Positions 16,933 to 25,274 are shown, counted from the first letter of the stretch. The stretch is DNA of 64,000 nt from Acidobacteriota bacterium (GCA_016125275.1 WGMB01000012.1:20939-84938); one strand, 5' to 3'. The notes: generated by a model not told the origin, from the sequence alone. Numbers and translations: made by a program.

Positions 16933-17085
16933 GTGTCCACGATTCTGCTCATCGTCCTCATCCTCTTGCTACTGGGCGCTCTGCCCACCTGGCCGCACAG
17001 TCAGAGCTGGGGCTACTACCCCAGCGGCGGCTTGGGCTTGATTCTCTTGATCCTGATCCTGCTCATGCTGTTCGGGCGCATCTAG
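16933..17085 (+). CDS. DUF3309 small membrane protein
   Basis: A 50-residue protein matching the DUF3309 pattern almost end to end: STILLIVLILLLLGALPTWP, then a WGYYPSGGLGLILL turn and a second hydrophobic helix ending MLFGRI. It has two transmembrane helices and a short loop. The GTG at 16933 has GGAG 12 bases upstream; longer in-frame readings start inside the preceding non-coding stretch. DUF3309 proteins have no defined role. It overlaps the convergent gene by 4 bases. Confidence 0.85.
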   Translation: MSTILLIVLILLLLGALPTWPHSQSWGYYPSGGLGLILLILILLMLFGRI

Positions 17086-17498
17086 CGCCCCAGCGGCGAA
17101 GCCACGACCGCGAACTGCGCCTCCACCTCGGGCTGTGTCATCACCCACAAGCCGTAGACGCCCAGCACGGTGCCGATCGGCAGGCTGAACAAGTTCAGGG
17201 CGCACAGCACGATCGTCAGGATGCGCGCCCAGCCCTTGCCTTGCAGCAGTCCCCACCCGGCAAGGAACCCGGGGGCCGTCAGCACCACCATAATCAGCGC
17301 GATGGCGCCCACCGCCAAGCCCACGAAGGCCGGGGCCGCGGCGGCGTCCGGATCGGAGACGGCCGCCTCCGAGGCGAGCAGCATCCCAAATCCTCCCAGC
17401 AGGAACAGCACGACGACTCCGATCAGGAATCCAATCGCGCTCCAGACGATCTGAAGGATCGCCACCATCCGGACGTGTTCTCGCATGGGCATCGGCAT
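17082..17498 (-). CDS. four-helix integral membrane protein, unknown
   Basis: A 138-residue protein with four predicted transmembrane segments: about 11-41 (VAILQIVWSAIGFLIGVVVL and on), 56-79, 83-99 and 101-119. A short periplasmic/cytoplasmic loop EAAVSDPDAAAA lies between the first two. No catalytic motif is seen. The sequence resembles small acidobacterial and actinobacterial membrane proteins of unknown role. Two extra methionines near the start (MPMPMREH) leave the exact start open. Confidence 0.6.
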   Translation of the reverse strand: MPMPMREHVRMVAILQIVWSAIGFLIGVVVLFLLGGFGMLLASEAAVSDPDAAAAPAFVGLAVGAIALIMVVLTAPGFLAGWGLLQGKGWARILTIVLCALNLFSLPIGTVLGVYGLWVMTQPEVEAQFAVVASPLGR

Positions 17499-17505
17499 AA
17501 AAGTC

Positions 17506-17952
17506 TTACTCCTGTTGGACGGGCGGGCGCACGTCCGGCTCGATCTGGTATCCGTCGGCGATTGCGTTCGTCGAGTTGAACAGCCCGATGATCGCCATCG
17601 CCTCGCCCAGAGCCTCCGGGCTCAATCCCAGCTTCATGGCCGCGGCCGTGTGCGAGTTGATGCAGTACGCGCAGCCGTTGGTCGCTGAGACGGCCAAGGC
17701 GATCAGCTCCCGCGTCAGCGGGTCGAGCTGAGCAGTCCTTCCAGCCGCTTCGGGATGCATCCAAGTCTTCAGGCGCATCCACACGCTTTCCAGATGATCC
17801 GGATTCGTCGCCAGCACCCTCCAGATGTTCGGTACGAAGTCGATTCCCTTGATCGTTCTGATTTCTTCGAAGATTGCCGCGACCTTGCCGGTCGCCTCGG
17901 CTTCGGAGACAGCCCGAACGGTTGCGATGGGTGAGCGATTGCCTTCGGCCAT
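17506..17952 (-). CDS. AhpD-like carboxymuconolactone decarboxylase family protein
   Basis: A 148-residue all-helical alkylhydroperoxidase D-like protein. The redox motif is CAYCINSH, preceded by LIALAVSATNG as in AhpD/peroxidase-related enzymes, where the two cysteines reduce peroxides and the histidine relays protons. The N-terminal part (VSEAEATGKVAAIFEEIR, GIDFVPNIWRVLA) is typical of the peroxidase-related subfamily. The ATG at 17952 is preferred over a longer reading. It starts the unit that continues 7 bases later into the four-helix membrane protein. Confidence 0.85.
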   Translation of the reverse strand: MAEGNRSPIATVRAVSEAEATGKVAAIFEEIRTIKGIDFVPNIWRVLATNPDHLESVWMRLKTWMHPEAAGRTAQLDPLTRELIALAVSATNGCAYCINSHTAAAMKLGLSPEALGEAMAIIGLFNSTNAIADGYQIEPDVRPPVQQE

Positions 17953-18074
17953 GATCGTTTCATTCCAGCACCCCGCGCGCGGCGCTGTCACGGCTGGAAG
18001 GGTGGGAGCCTAAGGCCCAAAACCGAGCTCCCGTTTCAGCGAGTGAACTTTCGCCCATCTCCAGGGGACGAACA

Positions 18075-18090
18075 TTACACTCCCTGTAAC
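18075..18090. promoter_or_regulatory. TTACA/TGTAA dyad with GTAAC motif
   Basis: TTACA-CTCCC-TGTAA is a 5-base inverted repeat upstream of the LTxxQ protein gene; its right arm extends into TGTAAC, like motifs in other intergenic regions here (see findings). Confidence 0.3.
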
Positions 18091-18153
18091 CGAAAGACCC
18101 TACGCATACGTTTATGTGAATATGGCGATCCCTTCCCCCCCCAGGGTGACCGC

Positions 18154-18594
18154 ATGATCGGCCCGATCGATTGGCTGCTCCGACTCTTCGAGGGCCCGGG
18201 CAAAAACGACGCCGAGTCCGGCGGTCGTTCGCTCCAGCAGGAGCTCGGACTGACGACGGCGCAAATCGCCGTCATGGACAGCATCCGCACTGCGCTCGAC
18301 GTGAAGGTCGCGGCGCTCCAAGCCAAGCGAGAGGAAGCTCCCGATCCGCCGGTCGACGCCCCGGGCCGGACGCCATCGGAAACCCTGCAGGAGTCCGTCC
18401 GCGAGCTGCGGTCGCAGGCCGTCTGCACCACCCGGGCCATCCTCACGCCGGCCCAGAAGTCCAAGCTGGCGGAGATGTCCCGCGGCGCTGACGAGTCCGA
18501 TCCCGCCATCCGCCAGGCCATCGCCTGCAACCTCATCGAGTCCGACGCCCCGGACCTCGTTCTGCAAGGGACCGAGGGCCGAGCCGCGGCCTAA
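18154..18594 (+). CDS. LTxxQ-motif small protein without signal peptide
   Basis: A 146-residue protein, helical and charged. Two LTxxQ-type motifs are present: LGLTTAQIAVMDSI at about residue 31 and AILTPAQKSKLAEM at about 108. This spacing is that of Spy/CpxP periplasmic chaperone-like proteins, but there is no signal peptide, only an amphipathic start (MIGPIDWLLRLFEG). The ATG at 18154 is preferred; an in-frame ATG at 18043 would add a stretch that overlaps the upstream GTAAC dyad. Function unknown; a cytosolic relative of Spy-like proteins is possible. Confidence 0.55.
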   Translation: MIGPIDWLLRLFEGPGKNDAESGGRSLQQELGLTTAQIAVMDSIRTALDVKVAALQAKREEAPDPPVDAPGRTPSETLQESVRELRSQAVCTTRAILTPAQKSKLAEMSRGADESDPAIRQAIACNLIESDAPDLVLQGTEGRAAA

Positions 18595-18599
18595 GCGGC

Positions 18600-20342
18600 T
18601 CACAGGCCCGGCACGGGCGGCTTCACAGGCTTCCACGGCAGAACGCCGGCGATCGACAGCTTCCGCCGGAACACCTTGTCCTCGCTCGTCGCGTAAAGCG
18701 TCTTCATCTCCGGTCCGGCAAACGTCAGGTTCGAGACGAACTTGCGCTGCGGCTTGGAGAAGATGCCGACCACCCGGCCCGGCTGGTCGCAAATCTGGAT
18801 GCCCTGGTCGGTTGCCACCAGCAGGTGCCCGTCCGCCGTGATCGTCATGCCGTCCGCTCCCGAGCGGCTCGAGGCGTCCGGCGTCTCCAGCCGGTAGAAC
18901 TTCTGGCCGTTGGCGAGCTTGCCGTCCGGCATAATCTGGAACGACCACACCCACTTCTCGCGCGAGTCGTCCACCATCAGCAGCGCCTGGTCGGGCGAGG
19001 TCACCAAACCGTTGAGAAAGCCCGCTTGCTTGTCCTCGAAAGCCACCTGCGCCTTGCCGCCCTTGGGAACGTAGTAGACCTTGTTCTCCGCCGGGTTGGT
19101 GAAGTAGATGTCTCCGTTGGCGAGCACCGCGATGTCGTTGGACTCCGCGCCGGAAGCGATGACCTCCTCCTTTTTCGTCGCCACGTCGATCGCCACGATC
19201 TGCTTCTTGGCCTTGCGGCAGGAGTATAGGCGCCCGTCCGGCCCGAACATCAGCCCGTTGGTCTCGCCCGTCTTGTCCAGGAACAGGCTCGCCTTGCCGG
19301 TCTTGGCGTCGATCCGCCAGATCTTCGACTCCCGCACGTCGGTAAAGTAGACGTCGCCGTTCGGAGCCACCGCCGGCCCTTCGGTGAACGTATGCCCCTC
19401 GCTCACGACTTCCCAGTCGTGCGCCGGGTCGGCGAACTCGAGCACCCACTGCCGGTCGCCTGTCTTCTTACGGTTCGCCTCGATCGGCTTGCCGGCGTCC
19501 GCCCACAGCCACCGCAGGGCCTCCGGCAGGATCGCCCGCCCGTGAATGTTGTTGTGCTTTTCCTCGCCGGTCACGAACTTGTAGTCGTATCCGGCAAAGC
19601 GCAGCGAGTCGGCCATGTCCTGGTTCACGATCCACCATGACCCGGAGTAGATGTTGTTGTCGTTGCGCCCGTCCTGCAGGAACACCTTCAGCGGCCGCGG
19701 CTCGTGCTTGCGCACCAGCGACGGCAGAATCTGTGCGCCACGCAGGTTGGTGTAGCTGCCCACGAAGCTCAGCACCCGGCGGAAGTAGTCCGGCCGCTCC
19801 CACGCCGCCACGAAGGCCGCGATGCCGCCCGACGACGAGCCGCCGATGCCGCGCAGGTTGGGGTCGTCGGTCAGCTTGTAACGCTTGCCGACCTCGGGCA
19901 GAATCTCGTCGATCAGAAAATTGGCATACCGCGGCCCCAGGGCGTCGTACTCGAAGCTGCGGTTGTAGCGGTTCTGCTGCTCGTCGTTGTTGGCCTTCAG
20001 CAATCCCCACTGCGCGAAGATGCCGATCGTCACCGGCATGGAGCCCTCCGCGATCAGGTTGTCGAGCACGATCGGCGTCATCCAGGCGCGGTCGCCCTCG
20101 GTGTTGATGAAGCCCTTGCCGTCCTGAAAGACCATCACCGCCGCCGGTTTGGAGCCGTCGTACTGCGCCGGCACATAGATCCAAACGTCCCGCACCGTGC
20201 CGGGGTAGGCCTTGCTGGTCCACTCGAAGTGTTCCAGCTTGCCCTCCGGCACGCCGGGCTTGCGCTTTGAGTCCGGCCCGATCTGATAGGTCTGCGCCCA
20301 CAGCGGCGCGGCAAGCAACAAGGCGAGGGTGATCCGAAGCAT
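18600..20342 (-). CDS. secreted esterase fused to SMP-30/gluconolactonase-like propeller
   Basis: A 580-residue exported two-domain protein. Residues 1-17 are the signal peptide ([17 protein letters not shown]). The first half is an enterochelin-esterase-like alpha/beta hydrolase: [50 protein letters not shown] holding the nucleophile serine, and a histidine in [13 protein letters not shown]. From about residue 325 it is an SMP-30/gluconolactonase six-bladed propeller: [35 protein letters not shown], and [20 protein letters not shown]. The ATG has a TACAAT hexamer ending 7 bases upstream. Such fusions occur in acidobacteria and planctomycetes and probably act on plant-derived esters or lactones. 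Confidence 0.85.
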   Translation of the reverse strand: MLRITLALLLAAPLWAQTYQIGPDSKRKPGVPEGKLEHFEWTSKAYPGTVRDVWIYVPAQYDGSKPAAVMVFQDGKGFINTEGDRAWMTPIVLDNLIAEGSMPVTIGIFAQWGLLKANNDEQQNRYNRSFEYDALGPRYANFLIDEILPEVGKRYKLTDDPNLRGIGGSSSGGIAAFVAAWERPDYFRRVLSFVGSYTNLRGAQILPSLVRKHEPRPLKVFLQDGRNDNNIYSGSWWIVNQDMADSLRFAGYDYKFVTGEEKHNNIHGRAILPEALRWLWADAGKPIEANRKKTGDRQWVLEFADPAHDWEVVSEGHTFTEGPAVAPNGDVYFTDVRESKIWRIDAKTGKASLFLDKTGETNGLMFGPDGRLYSCRKAKKQIVAIDVATKKEEVIASGAESNDIAVLANGDIYFTNPAENKVYYVPKGGKAQVAFEDKQAGFLNGLVTSPDQALLMVDDSREKWVWSFQIMPDGKLANGQKFYRLETPDASSRSGADGMTITADGHLLVATDQGIQICDQPGRVVGIFSKPQRKFVSNLTFAGPEMKTLYATSEDKVFRRKLSIAGVLPWKPVKPPVPGL

Positions 20343-20349
20343 CCACGGG

Positions 20350-20355
20350 ATTGTA
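20350..20355 (-). promoter_or_regulatory. -10-like hexamer before esterase/SMP-30 gene
   Basis: TACAAT on the minus strand, preceded by GGC, ends 7 bases before the ATG at 20342. No ribosome site fits, so a leaderless message is likely. Confidence 0.45.
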
Positions 20356-20464
20356 GCCGAAACAGCGCGGCCCGATGGCCCCGACCGCGCGTTGTCGCGT
20401 AACAGTGTGAGACGGCGTACGCTCCAACCGGGACACAGCGCCCCGTCTCGAAGCAGTACTTTCG

Positions 20465-20806
20465 ATGCCAAAGAGTGTGCTCGTGGTCTCCCAGTCCGGC
20501 GTTCACCCCCTCAGCCTGAGCGTGGCGTTGAAGAGCACGGTCGCCAACGTCATCTGGGCGAGCTCCATCGCCCAAGCCTCCCGCATCCTCCGCCGTGATC
20601 GCTCGATCGCCCACGTCGCCACCCAAGCCGCTCTGCCGGACGGCACATGGAGCGACCTGGTGGACGTGATCCTCGAGGAAGAATCCGCCGCGGCCGTCCA
20701 CGTCTGGACCCCGGAAACCAACTTCGCCTTCCGGTTCGAAGTCGCCCGCCGCGGCGACACCGTGCTCTGCTCGGCCTCGCCAAATCAGGCGCTGGTGTTT
20801 GAGTGA
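20465..20806 (+). CDS. stand-alone degenerate receiver-like protein
   Basis: A 113-residue protein with the outline of a response-regulator receiver: [12 protein letters not shown], a helix, then [20 protein letters not shown], then AAVHVWTPE and DTVLCSASP. The phosphoacceptor position is glutamine (Q54 in [10 protein letters not shown]) and the N-terminal acidic pair is replaced by SQ, so it should not be phosphorylated normally. No output domain. A GTAAC motif lies upstream near 20399. It may be a pseudo-receiver; the fold assignment is by eye. Confidence 0.55.
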   Translation: MPKSVLVVSQSGVHPLSLSVALKSTVANVIWASSIAQASRILRRDRSIAHVATQAALPDGTWSDLVDVILEEESAAAVHVWTPETNFAFRFEVARRGDTVLCSASPNQALVFE

Positions 20807-20944
20807 TCTGGTGTTCGAGTGAGATCGAACGCCCGCTTTGTAACGGCTCGCGCCCGCACTTGATCTCCCCATTGAAACCAAACGAAAAGGATTTCTTGAG
20901 CAAAAGGCTCACTATCCATCGACCGCATACAAGGAGATCAAGGC

Positions 20945-21139
20945 ATGAACTGGGATCAAGTGGAAGGCAACTGGAAGCAAGCGAAGGGCAAGGTCCGCGA
21001 GAACTGGGGCAAGCTCACCGACGACGACCTGGAGGTCATCAAGGGCAAGCGAGACCAGCTCGTCGGCAAGATCCAAGAACGCTACGGCGTGGCCCGCGAA
21101 GCGGCCGAAGAGCAAGTCGCCCGTTTCGAGAGCCGCTAA
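20945..21139 (+). CDS. CsbD family stress protein
   Basis: A 64-residue CsbD/YjbJ-type protein: MNWDQVEGNWKQAKGKVREN then WGKLTDDDLEVIKGKRDQLV and a final helix EAAEEQVARFE. These hydrophilic helical proteins are general-stress induced; their function is unknown. AAGGAG is 10 bases upstream. It is followed 39 bases later by a DUF1328 gene, a frequent stress pairing. Confidence 0.93.
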   Translation: MNWDQVEGNWKQAKGKVRENWGKLTDDDLEVIKGKRDQLVGKIQERYGVAREAAEEQVARFESR

Positions 21140-21178
21140 AGCAGGGGCCTCGCCCAAACGCCAAGGAGGAACTACAAA

Positions 21179-21340
21179 ATGCTGAGTTGGAGTCTTACCT
21201 TTCTGATCATCGCCCTCATCGCCGCGGCCCTGGGCTTCGGCGGGGTCGCAGGCACGGCCGCGGGCATCGCGAAGGTTCTGTTCTTCGTCTTTCTGATCAT
21301 CTTTCTGGTGTCCCTGGTCACCGGCCGAAGGGTCGCCTGA
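21179..21340 (+). CDS. DUF1328 (YtjA-like) small membrane protein
   Basis: A 53-residue protein with AAGGAGG 9 bases before its ATG. The sequence [20 protein letters not shown] then [20 protein letters not shown] fits DUF1328 very closely: two transmembrane helices joined by a Gly/Ala turn, ending in VTGRRVA. DUF1328 proteins are often next to CsbD and are stress associated. Probably cotranscribed with CsbD. Confidence 0.92.
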   Translation: MLSWSLTFLIIALIAAALGFGGVAGTAAGIAKVLFFVFLIIFLVSLVTGRRVA

Positions 21341-21365
21341 CCCAAGCGACGCAGGCGTCTATAAT
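21337..21365 (+). promoter_or_regulatory. candidate sigma-70 promoter in a convergent gap
   Basis: CTGACC at 21337-21342, 17-base spacer, perfect TATAAT at 21360-21365. The -35 overlaps the DUF1328 stop codon. No coding start follows on this strand for 2 kb; only a terminator hairpin lies 38 bases downstream. Confidence 0.4.
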
Positions 21366-21402
21366 GGCGTCGCCGTCGCGGCCCCGGGACCGAGAAAGAG
21401 AA

Positions 21403-21430
21403 AAGGGACTCCCACCGGGGTCCCTTCTTC
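21403..21430. terminator. bidirectional terminator between convergent genes
   Basis: AAGGGACTCC (21403-21412) pairs with GGGGTCCCTT (21417-21426) with one G-U pair and a CACC loop; A-rich and T-rich flanks permit use from both sides. Confidence 0.7.
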
Positions 21431-21438
21431 GTCTGCAT

Positions 21439-23304
21439 TCAATCCGAATCGGCTTCAACCGTTTCGTCGGTATTGACCAGACAAACAGCGATCCTCAACT
21501 TTTGGAACTCTTCCTCTTCCCGGATCGCGTCGTAGATCGGATCGTTGTCGAGCTCGATCAGCCGGCAGCAGCGCCGATCGAGCGCCAGCCGCAGCCATTC
21601 GAACGCATCCGGCACGCTGCCCAGCCCCAGGAAGGCGTGGGCCACCGCCACCGGCGACACCGTCTGCTCCTTGCTGAGCTTCACCAGATTGGTGGTCGTC
21701 TTACGGGCGTTCGCCAGGTCTCCCATAGCGGCTTCGCAGAAACCCAGCCGACCTAGGAACAGCGGTCGCCCGCCCGAGATCGTAACCGCCTTCGACAGCG
21801 CTTCGTGCGCTTCGCCGAACCGTTCGCGCGCCAGATACGCCCGGCCCAGGTCGAACCAGGCCTGTGCGTAGTCCGGGTTCTCGTCGATCACCCGGCGGTG
21901 CGACCGAATCGCCTCGGGGTAGTCACCGGCGTAGAAGTGCACGACGCCGACCCGGTTCTGCGCCACCAGCGAGTTGCCGGACCGCTCGGCGCCTCGTTGG
22001 ATCACCCGCAGGGCCTCTTCATGGTCCCCCAGCGGCGCTAGGTGGCCGAGCGCGTACCACTGATAGGCAAAGTACTCCCCCGGATCCTCATCCAGAGCCA
22101 GGAGTAGCTGCTGCTTGCCGTCTTCGTAGCGCCAGTCGCCGATGCAGGCCACGCAGCCCAGCGCCGCCAAGGCTGCCGCCCCGGCGTCGGTCTGATCCAG
22201 CTCGAGCGCCTTGGACGCCAGCGTCTTGGCCTTCTCCAGCGCCAACGCGGACTCCTTCAAGTTCAGCCACGCCAGGTCGCAGTAGCACTTCGCCAGTCCC
22301 GCGTAGGCCTGCGCGTACTGGGAATCGATGTCGATCGCCGCCTCGAAGAACCCGATGGCGCTGGCAAGATTGCGGTCCCGGAACTGTCGCGAGTGGTAGA
22401 CGCCTTCCAAGTACGCTTGGTAGGCGTTGGTGTTGCGCGACTGCCGCTTGGTCAGCTCGTGCGAGCTCGTCTCGGCGCGCTGGCGGCGCATCGTCGCCGC
22501 CACCTTCGCCGCGATCTCCTCCTGCACCACGAAGATCTCGCCGATCTCCGCGTCGTAAGTCGCCGACCACAGGTGGAAGCCGTTGTTCGCGTTGGCGAGT
22601 TGCACGGTGACCCGCACTTTGGAGCCGTGCAGCCGGACGCTGCCCTCCATCACCATGCGGACGCCCAGCCGCTCGCCGACTTCGCGAACGTCCTGCGCCG
22701 AGCCCTGGAACTGGAAGGCCGAGCTGCGCGCGACCACCTCCAACCCCTTCACCCGGGTCAGCGCGTTGATCACCTCTTCCGTCAGCCCGTCGCAGAAGCG
22801 TTGGTGGCCGCCCTCCGGGCTCAGGTCCACAAACGGAAGCACGACCACGGCCTGATACTTCTTGCGGCGCTGCGCGCTCTTGCGCACGGTCTCCCGTGTA
22901 ACCGGAACCGCCGGCGCCCGGCACTCGAACTGCGGCGCGTAACCTCCACGCGGCAGATGGATCACGACCGGGTCGTCCTTGCCTTCCTGGCTGTAGTACT
23001 CCAGCAGCCGGCTGCGGAGCCGTCGGGCCTCCACGCGCACGATCGGATTCAGCCGAACGTCGAAGTCGTTGGGCTTATCGAACACGTCGATCGCCAACGT
23101 CAGCTCTTTGAGCTGTGAAACGTCTCGATCGAGCGCGGTCTCCACCACATAACGCAGCAGTTCGCGCATTCGCTCGGAGCGCGAAAACGGCTCGGACTCG
23201 AGAATACGCGCCAACTGTTCCCGGATCGCCTGTTTGGTGGGCGCGTTCTGCCCTTTGCATTCAGGTTCGGACGGCGCGGGTGCTGAGACTTGGGGCGCTA
23301 ACAA
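21439..23304 (-). CDS. winged-helix, TolB-like and TPR regulator-type protein
   Basis: A 621-residue soluble protein. The first 100 residues are a winged-helix-like DNA-binding region (FSRSERMRELLRYVVETALD, RVEARRLRSRLLEYYSQEG, IHLPRGGYAPQFE) seen in many acidobacterial regulators. Residues 130-250 are a TolB/FlgO-like alpha/beta domain (VVVLPFVDLSPEGGHQRFCD, VVARSSAFQFQG, ANNGFHLWSATYDAE). The remainder (about 270-600) is a TPR superhelix with repeats such as AYAGLAKCYCDLAWL and AWFDLGRAYLARERF. The start is a TTG, the least certain feature. It is divergent from an ECF sigma factor. Confidence 0.75.
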   Translation of the reverse strand: MLAPQVSAPAPSEPECKGQNAPTKQAIREQLARILESEPFSRSERMRELLRYVVETALDRDVSQLKELTLAIDVFDKPNDFDVRLNPIVRVEARRLRSRLLEYYSQEGKDDPVVIHLPRGGYAPQFECRAPAVPVTRETVRKSAQRRKKYQAVVVLPFVDLSPEGGHQRFCDGLTEEVINALTRVKGLEVVARSSAFQFQGSAQDVREVGERLGVRMVMEGSVRLHGSKVRVTVQLANANNGFHLWSATYDAEIGEIFVVQEEIAAKVAATMRRQRAETSSHELTKRQSRNTNAYQAYLEGVYHSRQFRDRNLASAIGFFEAAIDIDSQYAQAYAGLAKCYCDLAWLNLKESALALEKAKTLASKALELDQTDAGAAALAALGCVACIGDWRYEDGKQQLLLALDEDPGEYFAYQWYALGHLAPLGDHEEALRVIQRGAERSGNSLVAQNRVGVVHFYAGDYPEAIRSHRRVIDENPDYAQAWFDLGRAYLARERFGEAHEALSKAVTISGGRPLFLGRLGFCEAAMGDLANARKTTTNLVKLSKEQTVSPVAVAHAFLGLGSVPDAFEWLRLALDRRCCRLIELDNDPIYDAIREEEEFQKLRIAVCLVNTDETVEADSD

Positions 23305-23452
23305 GCCTTGTAACCTCGAACTTTCCCAATTGTGCGGAGCATTTTCCCTGCTCCTTCAAAGTATCGCAGGCTTGCGTTCCGTCGCGGGTAACGACAACCG
23401 GTAACCGTAACACACTGACGAGCGCGGGAATACCACTGGCACCATCGACGGC
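23305..23452. promoter_or_regulatory. divergent control region with four GTAAC motifs
   Basis: The 148 bases between the winged-helix/TPR gene and the ECF sigma gene carry GTAAC at 23310, 23388, 23401 and 23407, the last three nearly tandem. GTAAC resembles the -35 core of some ECF sigma factors (e.g. Bacillus SigX TGTAAC), so autoregulation is possible. I cannot align a common -10. Confidence 0.35.
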
Positions 23453-23980
23453 ATGAGAGATAACAACCCCGCCCCGATCAAGCCGTCCCCCGATCCCATC
23501 GGTCAAGCCTACACCGAGGTCTTCGACGAGGGTTTCCGCGGAACGGTCCGTTTCCTGTCCTCCAAGGGCATCGGCGAAGACTTGGCTGAAGAGCTGGCGC
23601 AATCCGCCTGGGCTCGTGGCTGGGAGCGCCGGAGCCAGATTCGAGAGATCTCCGCCATCCCCTACTGGGTGAACTCCATCGCCCTCAATATGTTGCGCCG
23701 CCACGTGCAGCACCCCTCCAACCAGATGCGCGAGCTGATGGACCGCGAGGCCTCCTCGGTCGACGCCATGCTCCACCTCGACGTCAAGCGCGTGCTCAGC
23801 TCTTGCGAAACCTTCGACCGCCGCCTGCTGGAGATGTTCTACCTCGAAGGCCTCAGCAGCAGCGAGATCGGCAAGAAGCTCAACGAGAAGGCCATGACCA
23901 TCCGCGTCCGGTTGCACCGGCTCCGCAAGCGCATCCGCGAAGCCTTTGACCCCGTTGACCTGCAGCCGGCGGCGGCGTAA
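23453..23980 (+). CDS. ECF-type sigma-70 family RNA polymerase sigma factor
   Basis: A 175-residue sigma factor with regions 2 and 4 only. Region 2: FRGTVRFLSSKGIGEDLAEE and SAWARGWERRSQIREISAIP then YWVNSIALNMLRRH. Region 4: FDRRLLEMFYLEGLSSSEIG then KKLNEKAMTIRVRLHRLRKR, a helix-turn-helix for -35 recognition. No anti-sigma gene follows; the next gene is a SelA-like enzyme. The divergent winged-helix/TPR protein is a possible regulator or target. Confidence 0.85.
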   Translation: MRDNNPAPIKPSPDPIGQAYTEVFDEGFRGTVRFLSSKGIGEDLAEELAQSAWARGWERRSQIREISAIPYWVNSIALNMLRRHVQHPSNQMRELMDREASSVDAMLHLDVKRVLSSCETFDRRLLEMFYLEGLSSSEIGKKLNEKAMTIRVRLHRLRKRIREAFDPVDLQPAAA

Positions 23981-24077
23981 CCCGCGCACAGGGCGCGCCG
24001 GCCCGGCGGTCAGCATTCAGGGCGTCTTCTGCTAAACTCGTCGCGAGCCTCGAACCGCAAGGAGGATCGATATCGAC

Positions 24078-25274
24078 ATGCCAGCAACTCGACGCCACTT
24101 CCTGACCGCCGCCGGCGCCCTCGCCGCCGGCTCCGCCTGCTCCACCGCTTCCAGCAAGAGCGGCGGTAGTGCAGCCCCTGCCCTGCCCGACGTCTACGGC
24201 AAGCTGGGGGTCAAGACCGTCATCAACGGCCGCGGCACCGTCACCATCCTCGGAGGCACCGTCATGCCGCCCGAGGTCGTCGACGCCATGGTCGCCGCCT
24301 CCCATCACTACATCTCGCTGCCCGAGCTCCAGGTCGCCGCCGGCGAGCACATCGCCAAGCTGATCGGCGTGCCCGGCGCCATGATCTCCTGCGGAGCCGC
24401 CTCGGCCATCACCTGCGGCACGGCCGCCTGCATGACGCGCGGCGACGGTGAGAAGCTGCGCTCGCTGCCCGACGTCTCGGGCATGCCCTACGAAATCATC
24501 CAGCAGAAGGCGCACCGCTCCGGTTACGAAGCCCAGATGCTGCTGTGCGGCGCCAAGACCGTCTGGGTGGAAACCGCCGCCGAAGCCGAGAAGGCCATCA
24601 ACGAGCGCACCGCCATGATGTTCTTCCTCAACAAGGCGGACCCGCACGGCCAGATCAAGCGCGACGAGTTCATCCGCATCGCCAAGGCCAACAAAATTCC
24701 CATCCTCAACGACGCCGCCGCTGACGTTCCGCCCAAGGAGCGCCTGAAGGGTTACGTCGACGAGGGCTTCGACCTCGTCATCTTCTCCGGCGGCAAGGGC
24801 CTCTACGGGCCGCAGGCCAGCGGCCTGCTGCTCGGCGACAAGGCCCTGGTCGAGGCGGCCCGCAAGGCCATCAGCCCCAACGGCGGCATCGGCCGCGGCA
24901 TGAAGGTCGGCAAAGAAGAGATCTGCGGCCTGGTCGCCGCCGTCGAGCGCTACCTCACCATGGACCACGACGCCGACCGCAAGGCCATGGACCATCGCGC
25001 CGAGGTCGTCATGTCGAAGCTCAAGGCCGTCGACGGCGTCACCACGGAGATCGAGATCCCCGAAATCGCCAACCACGTCCCGCACGTGCTGGTAAAGTGG
25101 GACGCCGCCGCCAAGGGCGTCACCGCCAAGGAAGGCTACGACAAGCTGCTCGCCATGGACCCCGCCGTGGCCGTGTCTCCCAACGGAGATGGGGGCTTCA
25201 CCATCTCGATGTGGACCCTCAAGCCCGGCGAGGAAGAGATCGTGGGCGACAGCCTCGTCAAGCTGTTCTCCTAG
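24078..25274 (+). CDS. Tat-exported SelA-like PLP-dependent enzyme
   Basis: A 398-residue fold-type I PLP enzyme of the SelA/DgaE-like group. The Schiff-base lysine is K240 in DLVIFSGGKGLYGPQASGLL; NDAAADVPP holds the aspartate that pairs with the PLP nitrogen. The N-terminus RRHFLTAAGALAAG is a twin-arginine signal, followed by SACSTASSKSGG, so the enzyme is probably exported folded with its cofactor and perhaps lipidated at Cys21. DgaE-like members cleave amino-sugar acids or amino acids. AAGGAGG precedes the ATG, and a TGC-TAAACT extended -10 lies near 24030. True selenocysteine synthase is unlikely. Confidence 0.82.
   Translation: MPATRRHFLTAAGALAAGSACSTASSKSGGSAAPALPDVYGKLGVKTVINGRGTVTILGGTVMPPEVVDAMVAASHHYISLPELQVAAGEHIAKLIGVPGAMISCGAASAITCGTAACMTRGDGEKLRSLPDVSGMPYEIIQQKAHRSGYEAQMLLCGAKTVWVETAAEAEKAINERTAMMFFLNKADPHGQIKRDEFIRIAKANKIPILNDAAADVPPKERLKGYVDEGFDLVIFSGGKGLYGPQASGLLLGDKALVEAARKAISPNGGIGRGMKVGKEEICGLVAAVERYLTMDHDADRKAMDHRAEVVMSKLKAVDGVTTEIEIPEIANHVPHVLVKWDAAAKGVTAKEGYDKLLAMDPAVAVSPNGDGGFTISMWTLKPGEEEIVGDSLVKLFS

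Noticed and set aside
24078..25274. True selenocysteine synthase SelA and TGA 27924 as selenocysteine
   Set aside because: The SelA-like protein has a Tat signal, and no selB, selC or SECIS-like hairpin was seen near the TGA. TGA is used as a normal stop in many genes here.
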